Source: Galeruca laticollis (Eukaryota; Arthropoda; Insecta; Coleoptera; Chrysomelidae). From it: 64,000 bases of DNA. Shown piece by piece: positions 56,626 through 64,000 of the stretch. The DNA lies in contig OY998181.1 in NCBI GenBank assembly GCA_963921935.1, positions 141,011,423-141,075,422 on the forward strand, read 5' to 3'. The notes under the pieces are model-generated. The model worked only from the letters and a program-made list of their open reading frames with translations. It did no database searches and had not been told where the DNA came from. How positions within the stretch are numbered: position 1 is the stretch's first letter; the number at the start of each line of letters is the position of its first letter. Made by a program: the position numbers and the translations under genes.

Positions 56626-56641
56626 CCGGCTCGAAAGACCA
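56626..56641 (-). promoter_or_regulatory. primer-binding site of the BEL element
   Basis: TGGTCTTTCGAGCCGG begins right after the 5' LTR on the minus strand. TGG pairs with the CCA end of a tRNA and the rest is compatible with an acceptor/T-arm 3' strand; the tRNA is not identified. Confidence 0.75.
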
Positions 56642-56876
56642 TGTTTGAGATTATACTTGCACTACTAAACTATTCTTCTAAAATTAAATTAAAAATTAAA
56701 ATATTCGAAGAATGAAAATAAAACATGTGAGTGTTTCTAACGTTTATTCATCTCTATCTCCCTCTCCGCTACACCTTGCCGGCCTAGCGACCAGCTCGTA
56801 AAAGGCGACGTTGTCGCTTTTACAAATAAGTAAATACTTACAATAAAAATAAATAAAAATGTATTGAGCGCAAACA
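56642..56876 (-). repeat. BEL 5' LTR
   Basis: Same 235 bases as the 3' LTR except T/C at two places (GTGAGTGTTTC and GACCAGCTCG here). Confidence 0.95.
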
Positions 56877-57240
56877 CTTACCTCCAGTAAAAAGTTTTTG
56901 ACAAACATTAAAAGTGGCAGAGCTGGACGCGCTGCACACCAATGATGGGAATATCGTAGGTACAGCAGTAGGTAGAAAACGATTTTTCAAATCGTTGAGA
57001 AACATTTTTTCCTCAAAATGTATTGCATACAATCTGTAGCTAGACGGTTTATCCATTTTTTCACGAAGATCTTCCCTACCACATGCCATTAACCACATTT
57101 CTGCCCTAAAATATGTATATAATTTGACTGTCTCGACCCTTACTTCGTGGAATATGCTCATATTAGTGTTTTTAAATGAAACTCAAGGTCTCTAGTTAAT
57201 TCCACAATATAATACAAGTTATTGAAAATTCTAAAAAATT

Positions 57241-57291
57241 GACAATTGTTTCGATAAATCAATATCATCGTCAGAATGACAGAAGTTACAT
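57241..57291 (-). ncRNA. hammerhead-ribozyme-like motif (left arm, copy 2)
   Basis: Minus strand: TTCT, GTC, ATT, CTGACGA, T, GATA...TATC, GAAA, CAATTGTC, then AATTTTTTAGAA. All core positions agree with the consensus apart from the extra T before stem II, and both parts of stem I can pair. This is the best-preserved copy with the right arm at 13957. Confidence 0.5.
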
Positions 57292-57351
57292 TTCATTTTA
57301 TGCCTAACTGATGTTTAGTAGTTATATTTGGCTAGACCAAGAAGTAACCTT

Positions 57352-57537
57352 GGTGTCAATCATTCATTGACACCTAACACAAAACTAGAAGTACTGCATA
57401 TTTGTGAAAAGAAACAAGAACTGGATTTCCTTGAAGAACTGGAAATTAGAAGACATTTAAGAAACCCACAATATGAAGTTGTCAATGAACAGTTAAATCT
57501 AGGGAATTCTCCACTAATAAACTGTCTTCTTAAGTGA
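57352..57537 (+). pseudogene. PLE C-terminal coding tail
   Basis: The last 60 residues read TKLEVLHICEKKQELDFLEE then LEIRRHLRNPQYEVVNEQLN and SPLINCLL, the typical end of a GIY-YIG-type PLE protein (an LE...EI....N...N.Q......P.L pattern after the nuclease). The nuclease and RT are not present. The frame upstream into the left arm is not natural. This fragment identifies the otherwise anonymous repeat. Confidence 0.65.
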
Positions 57538-57788
57538 TAATTGTAAAGATCAGCAGATATAGTTTTCCTGGTTTTCTATATCATTGCACAGTTATACTGA
57601 TCTTAATTGGAAAAATGATATCCAGGATATCACCATAGGGCTAATAATATCTAAGCCTCAATATTTGTAATATCACATCTTCTTCTTTTTTCTATAAACA
57701 TATATTAAGCCAATCACAAGTTAGGTTACTTCTTGGTCTAGCCAAATATAACTACTAAACATCAGGTAGGCATAAAATGAAATGTAAC

Positions 57789-57846
57789 TTCTGTCATTCT
57801 GACGATGATATTGATTTATCCAAACAATTGTCAATTTTTTAGAATT
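57789..57846 (+). ncRNA. hammerhead-ribozyme-like motif (right arm, copy 2), probably inactive
   Basis: Same layout as the other arms, but the catalytic strand reads CAAA instead of GAAA at 57821, which changes an essential core G (G12). Expected to be inactive. Confidence 0.45.
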
Positions 57847-57909
57847 TTCAATAACTTGTATTATATTGTGGAATTAACTAGAGACCTTGAGTTTCATATA
57901 AAAACACTA

Positions 57910-58568
57910 TATTTAATTAGTTATTTTTATAGAAAGATAGTCATCACTCATTATAAACAAGTTATGAAAAATCAAGTTTCTTTGTCAATTTTTTTAAACA
58001 TTTGTTTTCATTCGAAATTTCTCACAGTACCTTACTTTTCTCTTTCCATAAACTGCAAATCATTGTATTACAAGTAAATTATTCATATTAGTCATTATAA
58101 AAATCAACCAAATTCTAAACTACAAATAATTCTTAATTTATCATTTATCAAAGGAAATACAAGCGGGACGAGCCCAAATACAGTATTCACTAACATATCA
58201 AGTATACAGTATAAATGGATAATTGTAACTATTGAAACTAAATACTACGAAATTAAAACATAATTTTGTTATTAAGATACGGCTTTTTCAGCTTATTACA
58301 AAAAGTGAACAATTTGTCGATTCGGTGTCGAACCTTTGTACAGAACAGTTGTGCGCTCCGAAACGATTAATAAGTAGTTAAAAAGTAATTAGTGTATATT
58401 TCAAAGTGAACCAAAAACAAACAGTAAGAATATGAGGTTAACTTTTTATTAAACGTTAGTAAAACAACAATAATTAACTAGAAGTGAATCTGAATTTAAT
58501 ATTAGATATAAATAATAGAAAATATTTCGCCAGATCGGTATTAAGGTAAACTTAAATGATACTTAGGA
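57910..58568. other. no recognisable gene; 5' region of the next LINE
   Basis: AT-rich. The part from about 58290 (CTTTGTACAGAACAGTTGTG...) may be the LINE 5' UTR, but its 5' end was not defined. Confidence 0.4.
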
Positions 58569-61190
58569 ATGGATGACAACAAATCTCAAATAGGGTGTAC
58601 ACCCACTAATAACACAACCCAACAAACCAAAACATATTCCTCAGTAGCAAACCAACAAACCAAAACAAAAACAATTTTCCGTCCAGAAATCGAGCTATAC
58701 TATTCGACACAATCGAAAACACTAGGCTAGAAGACTACCTAAAGGCACTATGCCAAACAATCCAACCAAACAACATAATTTTTTGCTCAAAGCTATCCAA
58801 CAACAGAATATGTATTGAGGTAATAGTATCTTTTATTTATTTAATTGTTTATATTTTTATATTATTTATATTAGGTTTATATTATTTATTATAATTTTAG
58901 TTGTTGTGCGCCAGATTAAATTAGTCTATCAATTTTTTGTGTGTTATTATTGTGAGCCAGCTATACTCAGTCTATAAGGATGAAACTCTTAACCATAAAC
59001 AAGGAATTATGGTGGTTGAGGATACGTCTTTTACTTTATAAAATCAAACTCGAGAAATAATTTAACTTGTAATATAATTAGTAAATAAAATAATGAACAC
59101 TCAAATTATTATGTTCCAATAACTTTACAAACAATTAAATATCTAATACAACCCTGTATTTTCTGGTTATCTTATAGGAATAGAGAGGGCACCACTATAT
59201 AAATCAAATAATGTCGATAAGCAAGATCTCTTTCTCTATAGTTATTGAGTTGTATTAGTTGTCAATGTTAAACTTGTTAGTCTATTTACAAAATGCAGTT
59301 ATTTAGTTTTGAATAATAATTTCTTAATTGATCAATACAATTGTTGTAATGCTTTGAAACTTAATTGAAACTAATAATCAAATTCAAATATTCTTCACGA
59401 TTATAATGATGGCACAAATTATAAATCTTTTTGACATTCGAGAGATAAAATGTTTTGCTATTATTGTGGTGAATATTTGTTATTAGTTTGCTAATATAAG
59501 ACTTCTTTAAATATCCTTTGTATACTTTTTCTACTAGTGATCAAACAAGAAGTTATTGTTTTTTACTTTAAATCTAACGATCAATAGTTTTTTAAGTTAT
59601 ACTAATATCGTTTGAACAGTTTATGTAAATAAAAAAACTTTACCTTAGAGTTCGTAACCACAATTGACTCTTCAGTAAGTATTCTTATTTCTTTTAGTTA
59701 TTAATTGGATGGCCTAGTAATTCAAATTTGTACTTCTTGTAACGTCATTATCTTTCCATACATTTCCAGTCACTTTATTTCATTGTCAGTTATTGATCCA
59801 TATCAATTTGTCTTCCCGTACAATAAGATCAGTATTCTTCTTAATTTACAATTATTTTTCCTATTATAATGGAATTTATCAACATCGCAACTTGGATTTT
59901 TCTATCAACTGTCATAGATCATTCAAGTTTAAATTCTCCTTCTTATAAATTTCAATAATTTTCTTTGTTAAACAATTACAAAGTATTCATCTCAGTTTCA
60001 GATTTTCTTTTGTATAATTTAACTTCTTTGTAGATTCTTTTTAATCAATTTTTCTATCAGGATTATTATTTTTTCATCTCTGCTTCAAAAATTCAATCTG
60101 TCATCAATGTTTATTTTTCCTAGTAACCATCCATGACTTATTATTCCTACTAGATTGATATTTTATTTCATGTAGAGATTAAGTAAGGACTTCGCGCACT
60201 ACTCCTGAACACTTTTAAATTTTCTTATCTAATGATTTTTTTTATAAATTAACATTTACACTAATAATTATTGGATTCATAATAATTATATTAGTGAAGT
60301 TTATATTCTGTCAACCACCTTTATAATTCATTTGAGTAGAGTTTTCATTGAATTTATCCTTTAAAACCTATCAATTCTGATTTTAGTCCAGTATATATCT
60401 GGCAAATGAAAATTTAGTGATCACATTCATCAACAATCACGGTAAAATCCAAATAAACCAACAAATACTACAGGCACGTCGACTAGTCACTCCTAGCCAA
60501 AGATTAATATTATCCAATGTCTGTCCCTCTATCCCCCACTCAGTCCTTGAATATGAACTTAAAAAGCTAGGGATTAATCCTCTTTCACCCTTATCCTTCT
60601 TGCGAATAGGAATCTCAGACCCCGCATTTCAACATATCAACAACAAGTTTTAGAAGACAAATATTTATATCTCCATTCAATAACCAGTCCCTTCCCCATT
60701 CATTTTCAATCACATATGAACAAACCTCATATAGGATATTTTTGTCCTTTGATAATCCTTACAATGTAAACAAACTACTCATACAACAAAAAACTGCCCA
60801 AATAGAACAACCACTTTAACACACTTTAACCCATCAACAGAATCCTCACCAGAAAATCCAGCCGACAATCAATCCGAAGAAGAAACAAACAACATTTCAC
60901 AATATCAACAGGATCAATCAAATAACCAAAACTCAGAACAAATTTCCGAACCTCAAATAATGAATAGCCAAGTAGTTAAACGTACCGGAAATAGTAAAGA
61001 CAGCACACCGACAGTCAACAGAAATGAAATCGAAACAACCAAACCACAAAATAACACAACATCAACAGAACGTTCCCCATCACCTACAACAACTGAACAC
61101 CTACCTACATTTGTAAAACCAACAAATAGAGAAAAGAAAACAAACCGAAAACAAAAACCAAAAAAATCAATAGGAGAAATGTCACACTAA
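58569..61190 (+). pseudogene. LINE ORF1, split by a 1.58-kb insert
   Basis: Starts MDDNKSQIGCTPTNNTTQQT, shifts frame near 58690, and continues AILFDTIENTRLEDYLKALC to RICIE at 58819. After the insert it resumes LANENLVITFINNHGKIQIN, VTPSQRLILSNVCPSIPHSV, LKKLGINPLSPLSFLRIG (an RRM-like ORF1 core). More shifts precede a zinc-knuckle remnant CKQTTHTTKNCPN and a polar Thr/Asn/Gln tail ending at 61190. It would bind RNA in an active element. Confidence 0.65.
58820..60398. other. 1,579-bp insert in LINE ORF1, nature unknown
   Basis: Removing it joins ATTGAG to CTGGCAAAT in frame (I-E-L-A-N). It starts GTAATAGTATC, like a splice donor, but ends ...CAGTATATAT without a proper acceptor at the exact join. 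Very AT-rich, with no frames, no clear terminal repeats and no target duplication seen. An intron-like or unusual transposon origin cannot be decided by eye. Confidence 0.5.
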
Positions 61191-61489
61191 AGCACTTTTC
61201 AAGAATACAGATATCAATTATCCTGTAACCTATGAAGAATTTATAGATTTTTTTGAAAATTGTGATGGGTGTACAGATCCTCTCAGTATCGTGAAAATGT
61301 ACACCGAAGAAACAACGGAAATCACAGACCTACTTACTACAATATATCCCCATTTAAAGGATGAAAAAATGAAGATGAGATCCACTCGAATTAAAAATAA
61401 AATTCTCAAATAGATAAACCCTGATTACCAAACAGAACTGGACACTGATACCTCTATTGAAACCTATTAATCTTGTTCACCTTCACTTC

Positions 61490-63178
61490 CTTAATTCAGT
61501 GGAATATAAATGGGTAATATATATACCTAGAAAACTTGCAAGTAATGATTTCAAAATACAAGCCCATGCTAATATGTCTACAAGAAACCAATTTCAAAAA
61601 CAACAGAATCCATAATCTAAAAAATTATAATTGTTTCGCTAAAAATCGAGAAAACGCAAGAAGAGCCAGTGGAGGTGTAGCAACATATATTAGAAATACA
61701 ATAGATGCAACATCAATTCATCTAAAAACTACTATTGAAGCAGGTGCCGTTAGAGTGAAAGATACAATGACCTTTTTATTGTGCAACATATACATTCCCC
61801 CAAATCAGGAACCTACCACAGAAGAACTCACTGAGCTGCTGAGCCAAATTCCAGCTCCTCAGATAATAGTGGGAGACTTTAATGCCCACAACTATATCTG
61901 AGACTCTACTAAGCAGACACCTTTTAGGAAAAAAATTGAATATCTATTAGAAAAGTACAACCTCCTAAGTGACGGCCAAAAAACCAGACATGACATAAGA
62001 ACTGGTGAAGATTGAGCAATCGACCTAACAATATGTCGCCCATCTCTCTCACAAATATTCAATTGGAATGTATCAACGTATTTATACGATAGTGACCACT
62101 ATCCCATAATAATTAGCAGCGAACCGGAAAATACAAAGGACCCAATAACAAAATGGAAAATAAAATCTGCAAATTGGAACGAATTCCAAGAATTTATACA
62201 AGAAAATCTCCACGAGTTAAAGGAAGATGCGGATATTGATCAAGAAGTACACTTTATCACAGGATTAATAACGCCATCAGCAAATAAACATATTGGACGG
62301 TACGAACACAACAACAAACACCAAACGGTTCCCTGGTGGAACTTGGACTGCTAAGAGGCTGTGAAGAAATCGAAAGAAGCTTTTAACAGATTCAAAAGAA
62401 GCAAAACGGAACAAAATTCACTCGAATTCAAACGATTGAAAGCCAAAGCCAGATACACAATAAAAAAGCGAAACGGAAATCCTGGAAAGAGTATGTTTCA
62501 ACAATAAACAGCTCAAATCCAATGTCCACTATATGGGAAAAAGTCAAAAGAATATCCAAATCAAAACAAACCAATACAATGAACTTTCTGGAGATAAATA
62601 ACACTATTCATAAAAACTGAAATGAAATAACAAACATCAAGCGAATATCAAAAAAACTCAAGCAACTCAAACTACACATCAGATTTCTTGGATCATAAAA
62701 ACAAAACAAATCAGCAAGAAATTGACTATAATAAAAATAACCAGCAAACGAACAGTTTGAACTATGCAATAACCATTGACGAACTTGAAAATTCACTCCA
62801 AACAAAACTCTAAACACTCCAGTCCAGGTCCTGATAATAATAAACAAACCAAAGAACATTTACTAATGATATGTAACCTAATCTTAACAAAGAAAGTATA
62901 TCCCAGAGCATGGACAATTTCCATTATAATTCCCATTCCTAAGCCAAGTAAAGCGAAATCAGATCCAGAAACATATAGACCAATCTCACTCACCTGTAGC
63001 ATGGGAAAAGTTCTTGAGATGATAATTAACAACAGACTTTTATGGCACCTAGAATCAGAAAAACTAATTATACCCGAACAGTGTGGTTTCCGTAAAAATC
63101 GCTCCACGTTAGACAATCTTATCGATATAGAATCTGAAATCCATGAGGCCTTTGCAATAAAGCAGCACTGCATCGGAG
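61490..63178 (+). pseudogene. LINE ORF2: endonuclease and N-terminal half of RT
   Basis: Endonuclease: IQWNING-stop, then MISKYKPMLICLQETNFKNN, RASGGVATYI, LLCNIYIPP, IIVGDFNAHN (61536-61901), a TIRP-like remnant ID.TICRPSL and DSDHYPIII. A linker with WWNLDC and KRFKRSKTEQNSLEFKRLKA follows. RT N-terminus (62776-63178): SPGPDN, ISIIIPIPKPSK, YRPISLTCSMGKVLEMIINN, PEQCGFRKNRSTLDNLI, EAFAIKQHCIGVF. It stops just before the first RT catalytic motif. Many stops. The style is that of the I/Nimb group. Confidence 0.7.
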
Positions 63179-63184
63179 TATTTT

Positions 63185-64000
63185 ATCTTTTTCATAAAAT
63201 TGGACATATTTCCAAGATGTTTTTTTATTGTCCCAGCATATTTCATTAGTCAGCATATTGTTTCTGATTGCCTTAATAAGATGTGGAGGATCGAAATAAT
63301 AAAATAATTTTTTTCCGCCCAAAGTAAAACTTGGTTTTTGTGGAGTAACACCCAAATGGTCAGAAAGCTCTACAAAGTTTGAACCCATATCAGAAATTAA
63401 AACAATCACATCAAGATCAATATTCCCTAATTCTATTAAAAAATTTCCTAGCATTGCTTTTATTTGCAGCACAGATGCAGTTGTACAAGTAAATGCATAT
63501 CCTAATGGTTGTTTCCAATTATTTTCAGTCCCCTAGCCATATTACCAGAAGCATTATTTGCTATATCACTGGTTCTATTTGTACCATCATCCTGAAACCC
63601 AATAACACAATCACGACCAAAGTTATAAAATAAATTACTTTTCAACGATATTTCATCTATTGTTAAAGCACAAATACGATCTTCAGCCTCCATATGGTCA
63701 GTTTTTAATTTTAGTAAATCAAATAATTATTGGTTGAAACCAGCAGTAAAATGTGCGTTCTCCGTGAATTTTTGTAAACTTCTTACAGATGGCAGTGACA
63801 AAAAGATTTTTGTAAATGTCTGTATGCCTTTGGCCCAAGAAAATATGAAGATAGAGAAAATTTTTTAAATTCGTTTGAAAACCTTTGACCTTCTGCAATT
63901 CTGTTCACATTTCTTATTTGTGCTTTAACAAAATCTAAGTCAGATGTTAGCAAGTTATCACACAAAAGATTGAAATCTTCTACATTTAAATCTTTAGGTG
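63185..64000 (-). pseudogene. P-type transposase, middle part, runs off the window
   Basis: Reading from the right edge: VDDL-like start lost, then QRFSNEFKKFSLSSYFLGPKAYRHL, a frame change, ICALTIDEISLKSNLFYNF, CVIGFQDDGTNRTSDIAN (probable first catalytic Asp region), LISDMGSNFVELSDHLGV (second), LFYYFDPPHLIKAIRNNML, and KKTSWKYVQFYEKDK at the left limit. The blocks match the 48.6-50.7 kb gene (NECLAMYFTGQKVYK, FDTPHLIKAIRNNL, ISWKYIEEIYQHDK) but clearly differ in sequence, so this is a different P family. It is cut off at about 63185 by the LINE. Confidence 0.75.

Larger units (their letters stand above)
50779..56876 (-). mobile_element. BEL/Pao LTR retrotransposon, complete, young
   Basis: 6,098 bp between two 235-bp LTRs that differ at only two positions by eye, flanked by the 5-bp duplication CTTAC (50774-50778, 56877-56881). 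Polyprotein on the minus strand: gag, aspartic protease, RT/RNase H, integrase, the BEL/Pao order. No envelope-like gene. A single one-base frameshift splits the polyprotein. It lies in the first visible intron of a THAP/P-type gene. Confidence 0.95.
48593..57105 (-). pseudogene. THAP/P-type transposase gene, split by a BEL retrotransposon
   Basis: The exon at 56882-57105 encodes the second half of a THAP zinc finger: MWLMACGREDLREKM, SYRLYAIHFEE, then LPTAVPTIFP (the AVPTxF signature). Its donor GTAAG is the BEL duplication; without BEL the intron is 63 bases and ends TTTCAATTTCAG at 50716. Downstream: a coiled coil (CKLRHRIKCLQNENSKWRK), KGRRYSLKFKNECLAMYFTGQKVYK, CVLCVDEMNIKSNLFYS, VGMEDDG, FDTPHLIKAIRNNLHKHNF, TLLDLLNSS, TTINGLIHLW and a C-terminal exon to 48593 (CGYLFHKCLNKHTCSSC). 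Several frame breaks and a stop just after the first splice. The first THAP Cys pair exon is not seen. No P-type terminal repeats identified. Confidence 0.8.
57126..57909. mobile_element. short Penelope-like repeat, second copy
   Basis: The same 40-base head as at 13524 (GACTGTCTCGACCC...) then inverted arms of about 185 bases (57164-57351 and 57722-57907) around a core that encodes a PLE C-terminus. Sequence identity to the first copy is high across the arms. A small hairpin GGTGTCAAT/ATTGACACC lies at the inner border of the left arm (about 57350-57373). Confidence 0.7.
58569..63178 (+). mobile_element. I-like LINE, broken, with an internal 1.58-kb insert and lost 3' end
   Basis: ORF1 with a zinc knuckle, endonuclease and the first half of an RT, all on the plus strand and in many frames. 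ORF1 is interrupted by 58820-60398. The RT ends abruptly at about 63178 after HCIGVF, where a P-type transposase on the other strand begins. Loss of the 3' end cannot be explained by ordinary 5' truncation. Confidence 0.75.

Noticed and set aside
57164..57907. Long inverted arms read as a MITE
   Set aside because: The core of this copy encodes a PLE C-terminus and the first copy has an 11-bp duplication, so a Penelope origin fits better.
1..64000. tRNA, rRNA or conserved host genes
   Set aside because: None could be supported on either strand; every recognised coding region belongs to a transposable element or is unassigned.

Overview
The window reads as AT-rich insect (probably beetle-like) genomic DNA made almost entirely of transposable elements. 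Split genes with GT-AG introns, many transposon classes with arthropod-type relatives, Penelope-like elements, BEL/Pao, Harbinger, piggyBac, pogo, hAT and P-type (THAP) transposases all point to a large repeat-rich arthropod nucleus. I saw no convincing single-copy host gene, tRNA or rRNA. Species cannot be named from this sequence.

Layout. 1-6.5 kb: a Penelope-like (PLE) fragment with GIY-YIG endonuclease, then an RTE retrotransposon broken by an insertion that carries a perfect 118-bp direct repeat. 6.55-13.05 kb: a hAT element whose left arm holds a complete pogo/Tigger element. 13.5-20 kb: a short PLE repeat and fragments of Gypsy gag, a P-type transposase, a ZMYM/hAT-like protein and two piggyBac elements. 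20.1-23.1 kb: a decayed CR1-like LINE. 23.3-30.1 kb: a broken transposase-type gene split by a 5.1-kb DNA transposon. 31.6-47.4 kb: two related Harbinger elements arranged end to end, each with another element nested in its transposase. 48.6-57.1 kb: a THAP/P-type transposase gene whose first visible intron holds a full BEL/Pao LTR retrotransposon. 57.1-57.9 kb: a second copy of the short PLE repeat. 58.5-63.2 kb: an I-like LINE, fused at about 63.18 kb to another P-type transposase that runs off the window.

The nesting can be read at base level. A 3,951-bp element (40650-44600) sits in exon 1 of a Harbinger transposase with AATT duplicated. A decayed relative (24052-29164) sits in another broken gene with TCGA duplicated. 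An I-like LINE (32290-37955) sits in the second Harbinger transposase with a 10-bp duplication. The BEL element (50779-56876) duplicated exactly the GTAAG splice donor of the THAP exon. In the first, third and fourth cases, removing the insert restores the interrupted exon, reading frame or intron.

The best candidate for something little described is the pair of 4-bp-TSD elements. The younger has a clear four-exon gene for a protein of about 690 residues with an RNase H-like D...D...D/E pattern, resembling (from memory) proteins annotated only as DUF7869. The older one encodes a recognisable but ruined homologue and has related terminal repeats. They may belong to the Sola superfamily, which makes 4-bp duplications, but that needs a database search. 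A second interesting item is a set of hammerhead-ribozyme-like motifs in the Penelope repeats, with a palindromic stem III.
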